Shown here in pieces: positions 1 to 5,954 of a DNA stretch of 19,492 nucleotides; position 1 is the stretch's first letter, and every line of letters starts with the position of its first letter. A program made the position numbers and the translations under genes. The DNA lies in the NCBI GenBank assembly GCA_964643435.1, contig CAZXPY010000009.1, positions 1-19,492 on the forward strand. The letters are read 5' to 3'. Source of the DNA: CAZXPY01 sp964643435 (GTDB lineage: Bacteria > Patescibacteriota > Microgenomatia > Woykebacterales > RBG-16-39-9b). Under the pieces are notes generated by a model, which worked only from the letters and a program-made list of their open reading frames with translations, searched no databases and was not told where the DNA came from.

Positions 1-863
1 TCTTCGAGTTTGATTGGTTCTTCCATTCGGCCTTGGATGAGGTTGAGATATTTTTCAGTGGTGGCCAGCCTTTTATGCCCAGCTAGTTTTGAGACGACAA
101 CAAGCGAAGTACCACCCATTAAATGGTGGGCCACAAAAGTGTGACGCAGATCATTGACTTTAGCATCGCGGATTCCCGCCAGGCGAAAGTAGCGGTCAAT
201 AGCGGTTCGGATATTTCTTACTAGTAGTGGTCGGCCAGTTTTAGTAATAAATAAGTGGTTGTCTTTCGACTTAGGTCTGATTTCTAAATATTTTTTCAAA
301 GCGGCCTCGGCTGCTTTATTTAAAGGAACGGCTCTTGCTGGATAACTTTCTCCAGCCGGAACTTTTAGCTCGCCAGTCTTACCATTTGAAAATTTAGCGT
401 CAACTAAAGTAATTTTTGCTAACTCGCCAATTCTAATTCCAGTTTGTAAAAGAAGTTCGATGATAGCGCTAATTCTGATGTCAGCTCTAGCAGCGTCTCG
501 GAGAGCTCTATATTCAGTTTTAGTTAGGATTCTTGGGGGTTTCATTTCGAATTTGGGGTGTTCAAGAAGAAGGGCCGGATCGTCAGTAATAAAATCGTTA
601 ATTTTTAGGAACCGAAAGAAAGTTTTAGTTGAGTTTGTTTTTCGGGAAACACTTTTTGGGGTATAACCTTCTTTAGACAACTTTGCCATAAAGGCTTTTA
701 AGTCCTTAAGGGAAATTTCGTGGACAGCTGATTTTTTTAGATCATTTAGGAAATTTGAGAGTTGCTCAATATCTTTTCCGTAGGCTAGAACTGTCGCACT
801 GCTACGACCCTGACTTTTTAAATGGTCAACAAACTTGCTGTGAGCTTCTTTAACTTTGATCAT
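1..863 (-). CDS. Tyrosine recombinase/integrase (3' end beyond window)
   Basis: The reading frame starts at ATG 863 and runs leftwards off the window, giving about 287 residues. It has an N-terminal SAM-like core-binding domain (about 1-95) and a C-terminal catalytic domain. Visible catalytic elements are Arg144 in TGIRIGEL, Arg240 and His241 in NDLRHTF, His263 in AGHKRLATTEKY and the nucleophile Tyr272. Two points are odd. The first position of the HxxR motif is Asn237 instead of His, and the beta-hairpin Lys motif is not of the usual GKGxKxR form. The family cuts and rejoins DNA through a 3'-phosphotyrosine link, either for chromosome-dimer resolution or for integration of mobile DNA. The gene diverges from the ftsB-like gene and has a canonical promoter. 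Because the other Xer-like gene (4928-5830) keeps all catalytic residues, this copy may be the specialised integrase; that is inference. Confidence 0.88.
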   Translation of the reverse strand, partial: MIKVKEAHSKFVDHLKSQGRSSATVLAYGKDIEQLSNFLNDLKKSAVHEISLKDLKAFMAKLSKEGYTPKSVSRKTNSTKTFFRFLKINDFITDDPALLLEHPKFEMKPPRILTKTEYRALRDAARADIRISAIIELLLQTGIRIGELAKITLVDAKFSNGKTGELKVPAGESYPARAVPLNKAAEAALKKYLEIRPKSKDNHLFITKTGRPLLVRNIRTAIDRYFRLAGIRDAKVNDLRHTFVAHHLMGGTSLVVVSKLAGHKRLATTEKYLNLIQGRMEEPIKLE

Positions 864-874
864 AAAAGAAAGCA

Positions 875-892
875 AAGGGGTTTTAACCCCTT
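875..892. repeat. Inverted repeat in the integrase leader
   Basis: The arms AAGGGGTT (875-882) and AACCCCTT (885-892) are perfectly complementary with a 2-nt centre. The repeat lies at the predicted 5' end of the integrase transcript and could be an operator or a 5'-protective hairpin. Confidence 0.45.
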
Positions 893-928
893 GTTACAGA
901 TCATAACAAAACCAGTAACACTTGTCAA
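892..928 (-). promoter_or_regulatory. Promoter of the integrase gene
   Basis: Read on the minus strand, TTGACA (928-923) is followed after exactly 17 nt by TATGAT (905-900). Transcription would start near 893, about 30 nt before the ATG at 863. The leader would begin with the hairpin at 875-892. Confidence 0.7.
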
Positions 929-949
929 GAGACTATAGGGCAGTGTTAC
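915..949. promoter_or_regulatory. Candidate operator between divergent promoters
   Basis: GTAACACT (915-922) and AGTGTTAC (942-949) form an 8-bp inverted repeat flanking the integrase -35 box. A third related half-site, TTGTTAC, lies at 891-897, next to the -10 box. Such a cluster suggests a repressor or recombinase binding region; no binding protein can be named. Confidence 0.4.
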
Positions 950-958
950 CTTAAATGG

Positions 959-964
959 TATAAT
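959..964 (+). promoter_or_regulatory. Extended -10 promoter, leaderless start of ftsB-like gene
   Basis: TGG-TATAAT ends 7 nt before the ATG at 972 and there is no Shine-Dalgarno sequence. The mRNA would begin at or next to the start codon. Confidence 0.65.
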
Positions 965-971
965 TAAAAGT

Positions 972-1325
972 ATGTTAAAAAAACTGCCCATTTTCTTAGT
1001 TTTTCTGCTCTCTTTATTTTTGATTCTTAATCTCTCGAGAAGTATCTGGGATTTAAAACAAAGCGAGGAAGGTCTAAAAAATACTAAATCTGAATACGAA
1101 AAAGCCGTAGAATTAAATAAAAAATTAAAGGACGAGCTTGAATATAAAAAAAGGGATGAATTCGCTGAAAAAGAAGCTAGAGAAAAATTAGGTTACGTAA
1201 GAACCGGCGAAGTTGCCGTTGTGGTTGCCCAAGAGCAAAGAAGCGATCCTGCCCTTGAGAAAAGAAAAGAGTTTGAAAAATTAGCCAACCCTTATAAATG
1301 GTTTAAAGTATTTTTTGAAAACTAG
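972..1325 (+). CDS. FtsB/DivIC-like septum formation initiator
   Basis: A 117-residue single-pass membrane protein. Residues 5-22 form a hydrophobic segment at the N-terminus, followed by a charged heptad-like coiled coil (about 30-70) and the family signature AEKEAREKLGYVRTGEVAVV. FtsB/DivIC proteins join FtsL and FtsQ/DivIB in the divisome, with the coiled coil outside the membrane. The C-terminal NPYKWFKVFF resembles the aromatic end seen in many DivIC-type proteins. It appears monocistronic: a -10 box lies 7 nt upstream of the ATG, and a tRNA promoter follows directly. The family call is firm; FtsB and DivIC cannot be separated from sequence alone. Confidence 0.85.
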   Translation: MLKKLPIFLVFLLSLFLILNLSRSIWDLKQSEEGLKNTKSEYEKAVELNKKLKDELEYKKRDEFAEKEAREKLGYVRTGEVAVVVAQEQRSDPALEKRKEFEKLANPYKWFKVFFEN

Positions 1326-1346
1326 GTTTGGATTATTGATTTAGGG

Positions 1347-1376
1347 TTGACACGAAGTCCTGTGTGATGATATTAT
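1347..1376 (+). promoter_or_regulatory. Promoter of the first tRNA
   Basis: TTGACA (1347-1352), an 18-nt spacer and TATTAT (1371-1376) lie 17 nt before the tRNA 5' end. This is a full -35/-10 promoter, unlike the extended -10 promoters of most protein genes here. Confidence 0.65.
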
Positions 1377-1392
1377 CTACAGGTTAAATCGA

Positions 1393-1467
1393 TGCGGGTG
1401 GGGGGTTCAGAATCCCGTGGGGCTCATAATCCCACTTAAGCCGGTGCAAACCCGGCACCCGCTACCA
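1393..1467 (+). tRNA. tRNA with CAT anticodon, probably initiator (fMet)
   Basis: The 75 nt fold as a tRNA with encoded CCA. The acceptor is TGCGGGT/ACCCGCT with a T-T mismatch at 1:72; an unpaired 1:72 is typical of bacterial initiator tRNA. The D-stem is GGGG/TCCC, the anticodon stem TGGGG/TCCCA with loop CTCATAA, and the T-stem GCCGG/CCGGC. Unusual points are a D-loop (TTCAGAA) without the GG pair, G instead of T at position 8, and G instead of T at position 55. The three G-C pairs of the anticodon stem sit one position off the canonical initiator location. A scaffold gap begins right after CCA, so part of the oddness could come from assembly. Confidence 0.62.
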
Positions 1468-1567
1468 NNNNNNNNNNNNNNNNNNNNNNNNNNNNNNNNN
1501 NNNNNNNNNNNNNNNNNNNNNNNNNNNNNNNNNNNNNNNNNNNNNNNNNNNNNNNNNNNNNNNNNNN
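1468..1567. other. Scaffold gap of 100 N with identical 55-nt flanks
   Basis: The run is exactly 100 N. The 55 nt before it (1413-1467) and the 55 nt after it (1568-1622) are identical, as expected for two contigs overlapping by one assembly k-mer. True gap size is unknown and may be negative. Confidence 0.9.
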
Positions 1568-1622
1568 TCCCGTGGGGCTCATAATCCCACTTAAGCCGGT
1601 GCAAACCCGGCACCCGCTACCA
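1568..1622 (+). tRNA. 3' part of the same CAT tRNA, repeated after the gap
   Basis: This segment covers tRNA positions from the 3' D-stem to CCA and is identical to 1413-1467. It is either the same gene counted twice at a contig join or the end of a second tandem copy. The 5' quarter is hidden by the gap. Confidence 0.6.
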
Positions 1623-1626
1623 ACAT

Positions 1627-1660
1627 AACCCTGAACTAAAATGGTTCAGGGTTTGTGTGT
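1627..1660 (+). terminator. Rho-independent terminator after the tRNA
   Basis: A perfect 10-bp stem AACCCTGAAC (1627-1636) / GTTCAGGGTT (1644-1653) with a 7-nt loop is followed by a T/G-rich tail. It starts 5 nt after the tRNA CCA. Confidence 0.7.
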
Positions 1661-1675
1661 TTATGGGGTGTTTGG

Positions 1676-1681
1676 TATAAT
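1676..1681 (+). promoter_or_regulatory. Extended -10 promoter of the second tRNA
   Basis: TGG-TATAAT ends 9 nt before the 5' end of the tRNA at 1691, so the primary transcript starts almost at the mature end. Confidence 0.6.
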
Positions 1682-1690
1682 TTCTTCGTT

Positions 1691-1765
1691 GGCAGGGTAG
1701 CTCAGTGGTAGAGCAGCGGACTCATAAGCCGTTGGTTGTGGGTTCGAATCCCACCCCTGCCACCA
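1691..1765 (+). tRNA. tRNA with CAT anticodon (elongator Met or Ile2)
   Basis: A regular 75-nt tRNA with encoded CCA: acceptor GGCAGGG/CCCTGCC, D-stem GCTC/GAGC with loop AGTGGTA, anticodon loop CTCATAA, T-stem GTGGG/CCCAC with loop TTCGAAT. The anticodon stem GCGGA/GCCGT has a G-T pair at 27:43 and an A-G mismatch at 31:39. CAT can be elongator methionine or, after lysidine modification of C34, isoleucine (ATA). The sequence alone does not decide this. Confidence 0.88.
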
Positions 1766-1783
1766 TTAACTAGCCAAAAGCTA

Positions 1784-1823
1784 AAGCCGTTGGTCGCTGG
1801 TTCAAATCCAGCCGCAGCCACCA
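1784..1823 (+). pseudogene. 3'-half tRNA remnant
   Basis: AAGCCGTTGGT matches the 3' anticodon arm of the preceding tRNA. It is followed by a perfect T-arm (GCTGG, TTCAAAT, CCAGC), the acceptor 3' strand CGCAGCC and ACCA. The 5' half, which should contain GGCTGCG, is absent. It is a 40-nt broken tRNA gene. Such 3' halves are typical scars of recombination or integration at tRNA genes. Confidence 0.75.
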
Positions 1824-1917
1824 TAATCTCGTCTCTTTAAAAGAATTCTAACCGCCCGTAAAAATTCTCTGAACCTGAAAATCATACCTCTTCTTTAATA
1901 AAATAATAGTCAAACAA
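1824..1917. other. Intergenic stretch without recognisable gene
   Basis: An AT-rich stretch between the tRNA remnant and the hairpin upstream of trpS. I see no open frame with coding character and no convincing structure. Confidence 0.5.
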
Positions 1918-1955
1918 GCCATGTACCGATTCTGGTGCATGGCAAGCAGATTTTT
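1918..1955 (+). terminator. Hairpin before trpS, possible tRNA-operon terminator or operator
   Basis: GCCATGTACC (1918-1927) pairs with GGTGCATGGC (1934-1943) through a 10-bp stem with one G-T pair and a 6-nt loop. Five T follow at 1951-1955, 7 nt from the stem, which is far for a classical terminator. The stem ends 14 nt before the trpS -10 box, so an operator role is also possible. Confidence 0.4.
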
Positions 1956-1957
1956 GG

Positions 1958-1963
1958 TATACT
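1958..1963 (+). promoter_or_regulatory. Extended -10 promoter, leaderless start of trpS
   Basis: TGG-TATACT ends 7 nt before the ATG at 1971. There is no Shine-Dalgarno sequence, and the spacing is the same as for the ftsB-like gene and polA. Confidence 0.65.
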
Positions 1964-1970
1964 TCTCTCG

Positions 1971-2966
1971 ATGAAAAAACGAATATTAACGGGCGATCGG
2001 CCGACGGGAAAATTGCATTTAGGTCATTACGTAGGGACTCTAAGAAACAGGATCAAGTTGCAAAACGAATACGAGTCTTTTTTTATCGTAGCCGATTTAC
2101 ACTCCCTTACCACCAACACTGATACAAGCAAATTAAAAGAAAATATTAATAATTTGGTTTTAGATTACCTCTCGGTAGGTATCGATCCCCAAAAAAGTAC
2201 GATTTATTTGCAAAGTGAAATACCCGAAGTTGGGGAACTAGCCACTATTTTTTCAATGTTAATTAGTGTCCCCAGAGTCCAAAGAGTCCCCACTCTAAAA
2301 GAAGTAATGCGCGATTTAAAAATTGAAAACCCGTCTTTAGGCCTGCTTTCCTATCCAGTTTTGCAGGCAGCTGATATTTTGATGGTACGTGCCAATTTAG
2401 TACCGGTAGGTAAAGATCAGGCTTCTCATATTGAAGTAACTCGCGAAATTGCCCAAAAATTCAACAGCGAATTTAAAGAAATTTTTCCGATTCCGCAAGC
2501 TTTAATTCCAAGCGATTTTGGAATTTTGCCAGGTACAGATGGAGCCGGGAAGATGAGTAAATCTTTAAATAACGCTGTTTATTTGGCGGATAGCGAAGAG
2601 GTTGTTACCCAAAAGGTAAAAAATATGTACACTGACCCAAAAAGAATTCATAGAGACGATCAGGGTAACCCCGAAGGCAACCCAGTTTTTATTTACTTAG
2701 ATGCTTTTGCCTCCGAAAACGATAAGCCGCAAGTAGATTCTTACAAGGAAAAATACAAAGCTGGTAAAGTGGGCGACGTGGAGGTTAAGGAATACTTGGT
2801 AGCAGTTTTAAATAACTTCTTGCAACCAATAAGGGAAAAAAGAAAACAATTTGAAAAAAACCCAGTCCTTTTGGAAGAAATTTTAAAAGAGGGAACGAGG
2901 AAAGCAAAAATTGAAGCTAGCGAAACGTTGTTTCTAGTAAAGAAAGCGGCAAAATTGGGTTTATAA
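1971..2966 (+). CDS. trpS: Tryptophanyl-tRNA synthetase
   Basis: A cytosolic class Ic aminoacyl-tRNA synthetase that charges tRNA-Trp with tryptophan using ATP. The 331 residues match the usual bacterial length. The HIGH-type motif is KLHLGHY (14-20) and the second signature is GKMSKS (193-198). LSYPVLQAADIL and the GKDQ segment after VPV belong to the family core. An upstream in-frame start at 1935 exists, but it would add 12 residues before MKKRILTGDRPTG, where family homology begins. The -10 box ends 7 nt before ATG 1971, which fixes that start. ftsH follows 40 nt downstream with its own promoter. Confidence 0.96.
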   Translation: MKKRILTGDRPTGKLHLGHYVGTLRNRIKLQNEYESFFIVADLHSLTTNTDTSKLKENINNLVLDYLSVGIDPQKSTIYLQSEIPEVGELATIFSMLISVPRVQRVPTLKEVMRDLKIENPSLGLLSYPVLQAADILMVRANLVPVGKDQASHIEVTREIAQKFNSEFKEIFPIPQALIPSDFGILPGTDGAGKMSKSLNNAVYLADSEEVVTQKVKNMYTDPKRIHRDDQGNPEGNPVFIYLDAFASENDKPQVDSYKEKYKAGKVGDVEVKEYLVAVLNNFLQPIREKRKQFEKNPVLLEEILKEGTRKAKIEASETLFLVKKAAKLGL

Positions 2967-2991
2967 GATTGCTCAAAGTCCCACTCTTTTA

Positions 2992-2997
2992 TATAAT
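2992..2997 (+). promoter_or_regulatory. -10 box of ftsH
   Basis: TATAAT ends 9 nt before ATG 3007, and no Shine-Dalgarno sequence is present. Transcription would start at about 3004, giving a leader of zero to a few bases. Confidence 0.6.
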
Positions 2998-3006
2998 GTC
3001 TTGGTT

Positions 3007-4902
3007 ATGGCGAACGGAAATTTAAGAAAGAAGTCAAATAAGAATAACCAAATAAAAAACCTTGGGCTATACTTGTTAATCGCTTTTACTGGTTTGTTCT
3101 TGTTTTACAACTTCGGGTTGGTTAAACCAGAGCCAAAACTAGAAGAAAAATCAATTTCAACCCTTCTTTCTGAAATCAAAGCTGGAAATGTGGAAAAAAT
3201 TTTAATTGATGGCGATCTTATTAAGGTTTTTCTAAAAGGAGGCGAGAATTTCCAATCTAGGAAAGAAAAAGGAGAAAGTTTTGTTAAAACCTTAGAAACA
3301 GCCGCTATTAATCCTAAAGACGCAAATTTAGAAGTTAAAGATACTTCAAGAAGCGAAATTATCTTTTCTTTAATAAATCTTTTCCTACCAATAATTGTAA
3401 TCGTGCTAATCTTCTTCTTTATTAGTCGTCAAGCAAGAATGGCGGGCGATACCTTATTTAACTTTGCTCGTTCTCGTGCTAAACTTTTTAATAAAGATAA
3501 ACCGACTATTAAATTTTCCGATGTTGCCGGAGTTGACGAAGCAAAAAAGGAGCTCCAAGAAATAGTAGAATTTCTGAAAAGTCCAGAAAAATTTAGGATC
3601 TTAGGAGCAAAAATTCCCAAAGGAGCCCTTTTAGTAGGACCTTCTGGTGTAGGGAAAACTCTTTTAGCTCGCGCGGTTGCCGGAGAAGCAGGAGTTCCTT
3701 TCTTTTCAATTGCTGGGAGTGAATTTATGGAGATGTTAGTTGGAATTGGGGCTAGCAGAGTAAGAGATTTATTCGATACTGCTAAAAAAGCTTCTCCCTC
3801 AATAATTTTTATTGATGAAATAGATTCGATTGGTCGGCAAAGAGGTCTAGGTTTGGGGGGAGGTCACGATGAGCGAGAACAAACCTTAAACCAAATTTTA
3901 GTTGAAATGGATGGTTTTGAACCTAACGTAAATATTATTGTAATGGCGGCCACTAACCGGCCGGATATGTTGGATCCAGCCTTAGTTCGTCCGGGTAGGT
4001 TTGATCGCCGCGTAACCTTAGATTTACCCGATATCGAAGGAAGAAAAGAAATTATTCGAATCCATTCCCGCAACAAGCCATTAGCTGCCGATATTGATTT
4101 CGAAAAGATTGCCCGCCGAACCGTTGGTTTTAGTGGCGCGGATATTGAAAATATGTTAAACGAAGCCGCGATTTTAGCAGCCCGACACGGAAAACGTTCA
4201 ATTGAAAGTAGTGATGCCGAAGAAGCGGCTCTTAAAGTTCAGCTTGGACCGGAGAGAAAAAGATTAACAAGTGAAGAGGAAAAGAAAATTACGGCTTATC
4301 ATGAAGCTGGTCACGCTTTGACTACTAAACTACTTCCCCATATGGATCCGGTCCACCGCATCTCTATCGTCGCAAGAGGACCAACTGGAGGTCATACCTT
4401 AATACCGCCAACTCAAGACCGCTACAACGAAACTAAAACCAGGCTTTTGGAAACAATAACTTCTTTGCTTGGAGGAAGGGCGGCCGAAGAAATTAAGTTT
4501 AATGAATTTACGGTCGGGGCTGCTTCTGATATTCAAAGAGCCACTGATTTAGCGAGAAGAATGGTAACCGAATTTGGAATGAGCTCTCTTGGGCCAATAA
4601 CAACCGGGGTAAGAGGAGAGAATCCTTGGTTAGCAAGGGAATTAGGAGATCCAAAGCCCCTTTCGGAACATCTAGCCGCAAAAGTTGACGACGAGATTAA
4701 AAAAATAATTGATGAGTGTTTTGATCGGGCCAAGAAAATTTTGTCAGAGAATAAAGAAAAATTGGACCTTGTATCCCAAAAGCTAATCGAAAAAGAAACT
4801 TTAGATGGCAGTGAATTCGAAGAGTTAGTTACTAAAAGCGAGAAAATCTCGCAAGTAAAAGAACAAATTGTGAAAAATAAGTCACCTCAAGAAAAAGGGT
4901 AA
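3007..4902 (+). CDS. ftsH: ATP-dependent zinc metalloprotease FtsH
   Basis: A membrane-anchored AAA+ protease of 631 residues that unfolds and degrades membrane and cytosolic proteins as a hexamer. Hydrophobic segments at about 19-38 and 120-142 flank the extracytoplasmic domain. The AAA module shows Walker A GPSGVGKT (211-218; the usual motif is GPPGTGKT), Walker B IIFIDE (266-271) and the second region of homology (TNRPDMLDPALVRPGRFDRR). The zinc site is HEAGH (432-436), with a downstream Asp in AASDIQRAT as likely third ligand. The central pore motif reads MLVG with Leu244 where E. coli FtsH has Phe228. An alternative TTG start at 3001 would add two residues. Terminator 4893-4921 follows, shared with the convergent xer gene. 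Confidence 0.96.
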   Translation: MANGNLRKKSNKNNQIKNLGLYLLIAFTGLFLFYNFGLVKPEPKLEEKSISTLLSEIKAGNVEKILIDGDLIKVFLKGGENFQSRKEKGESFVKTLETAAINPKDANLEVKDTSRSEIIFSLINLFLPIIVIVLIFFFISRQARMAGDTLFNFARSRAKLFNKDKPTIKFSDVAGVDEAKKELQEIVEFLKSPEKFRILGAKIPKGALLVGPSGVGKTLLARAVAGEAGVPFFSIAGSEFMEMLVGIGASRVRDLFDTAKKASPSIIFIDEIDSIGRQRGLGLGGGHDEREQTLNQILVEMDGFEPNVNIIVMAATNRPDMLDPALVRPGRFDRRVTLDLPDIEGRKEIIRIHSRNKPLAADIDFEKIARRTVGFSGADIENMLNEAAILAARHGKRSIESSDAEEAALKVQLGPERKRLTSEEEKKITAYHEAGHALTTKLLPHMDPVHRISIVARGPTGGHTLIPPTQDRYNETKTRLLETITSLLGGRAAEEIKFNEFTVGAASDIQRATDLARRMVTEFGMSSLGPITTGVRGENPWLARELGDPKPLSEHLAAKVDDEIKKIIDECFDRAKKILSENKEKLDLVSQKLIEKETLDGSEFEELVTKSEKISQVKEQIVKNKSPQEKG

Positions 4903-4921
4903 TCCTAAAGACTACCCTTTT
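4893..4921. terminator. Bidirectional terminator between ftsH and the xer-like gene
   Basis: AAAAGGGTA (4893-4901) pairs perfectly with TACCCTTTT (4913-4921). A-tracts and T-tracts on both sides let it work in both directions. It overlaps the ftsH stop codon and lies 7 bp from the stop of the convergent recombinase. Confidence 0.7.
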
Positions 4922-4927
4922 GATTTC

Positions 4928-5830
4928 TCACCTAGCTCGTGGATGAGCGCTTTCGTATTCCCCTCGTCGATTACCAATAATCTTGGCGTAGGGTTGGGTG
5001 GTGGAAATATTTTTATGCCCCAGAAGTTCTTGAACAGTAATTAGTGCTACCCCAGACCTTAACATATGGATCGCAAAACTATGACGCAGGGTGTGAGGTG
5101 TGACTGGACTTTGAATGCCGGCTGCCTCCGCATAAGTTTTTATTATTAGCCACAAGCCCTGACGGGTAAGTCTTGTTCCCCTTGTTAGGTTGATAAAAAG
5201 AGCCGGTCCCCCACGGTTTCGAAGCAATTTTGACCTAGTCTTCTTAAGGTAATCTGAAAGAACTCTGGCAGCCCTCTCATTAATGGGGATAGTCCGCTCT
5301 TCGTTATTCTTTCCCCGACAAGTAATAAATGACCGCCCGCTTTTGATATGAATGCAATCCAAATTTAGAGACGTAAGTTCAGTAACGCGCATGCCCGTGG
5401 CGTAAAGCACTTCGAGTATCGCCCGATCACGTAGCGCCCAAGAACTGCTACTTTTATACGGTTGTTGTAAAAGTCTTTCTACTTCGGACTTCGAAAGAGC
5501 TTTTGGAGCCGGTTTTGGTGCATCAGGCCGCTTGTAAGTCTCAAGAGGATTGTAGCTAATTAAACCCGACTCTTCTAGGAAACCGAAAAAGGAGCTAATT
5601 GCGCTTACTTTGCGGGCGAGGGTAACTTTCGCATACCCTCGGCGTCTTAAGTCTCTAGTGAAACCATCTACCATCTCCGGGCTTACTAAGTCCCAAGGTA
5701 AACTGCTAGTCCTTTCTTGACGGAGAAAAGAGGCAAACTGGTCAAGATCATTTTTGTAGGCCGCTGATGTATTTGGGCTGGACCCTCCTTTTGCCCGGTA
5801 GTCTAGAAAGCTGCTTATACGCGCGTCCAA
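4928..5830 (-). CDS. XerC/XerD-type tyrosine recombinase
   Basis: A 300-residue site-specific recombinase, the typical Xer length. The N-terminal SAM-like domain spans about 1-95. The catalytic set is complete: Arg148 (ATGMRVTEL), Lys174 (CRGKNNEERTIPI), His246 and Arg249 (PHTLRHSF), His272 (LLGHKNISTTQPY) and the nucleophile Tyr281. Xer enzymes resolve chromosome dimers at dif, usually with FtsK at the septum. I chose the TTG start at 5830 because AAGGAG lies 7 nt upstream and no ATG occurs before residue 53. A 35-bp near-perfect palindrome lies 49 bp upstream of the start and could be its recombination site or operator. Only one complete Xer is visible here, so a single-recombinase system is possible but unproven. 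Confidence 0.92.
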   Translation of the reverse strand: MDARISSFLDYRAKGGSSPNTSAAYKNDLDQFASFLRQERTSSLPWDLVSPEMVDGFTRDLRRRGYAKVTLARKVSAISSFFGFLEESGLISYNPLETYKRPDAPKPAPKALSKSEVERLLQQPYKSSSSWALRDRAILEVLYATGMRVTELTSLNLDCIHIKSGRSFITCRGKNNEERTIPINERAARVLSDYLKKTRSKLLRNRGGPALFINLTRGTRLTRQGLWLIIKTYAEAAGIQSPVTPHTLRHSFAIHMLRSGVALITVQELLGHKNISTTQPYAKIIGNRRGEYESAHPRAR

Positions 5831-5878
5831 TTGGCCGCTCCTTCCGAGACTTTATTTTTAGGTGCTTTTGTCTCCCAC

Positions 5879-5913
5879 CTTTTCAAGAAATGTACGCCAC
5901 ATTTTTTGAAAAG
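5879..5913. repeat. Near-perfect 35-bp palindrome between xer and polA
   Basis: CTTTTCAAGAAATGT (5879-5893) and ACATTTTTTGAAAAG (5899-5913) match as inverted arms at 14 of 15 positions around the 5-bp centre ACGCC. It lies upstream of the polA promoter and of the xer Shine-Dalgarno sequence, so it is outside both predicted coding sequences. Candidate roles are a dif-like core site or an operator. Confidence 0.6.
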
Positions 5914-5941
5914 TCAAGTTTAAGTTTTAGAAACTTTGCGG

Positions 5942-5947
5942 TACAAT
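5942..5947 (+). promoter_or_regulatory. -10 box of polA, leaderless start
   Basis: TACAAT ends 7 nt before ATG 5955, without a Shine-Dalgarno sequence. The spacing is identical to that of trpS and the ftsB-like gene. Confidence 0.6.
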
Positions 5948-5954
5948 ATTTCCA

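Noticed and set aside
1407..1613. Minus-strand frame spanning the first gap
   Set aside because: It exists only because N codons are read through; both flanks are the antisense of a tRNA.
1935..1970. Upstream start of trpS
   Set aside because: It lies inside the hairpin and before the -10 box; TrpRS homology begins at ATG 1971.
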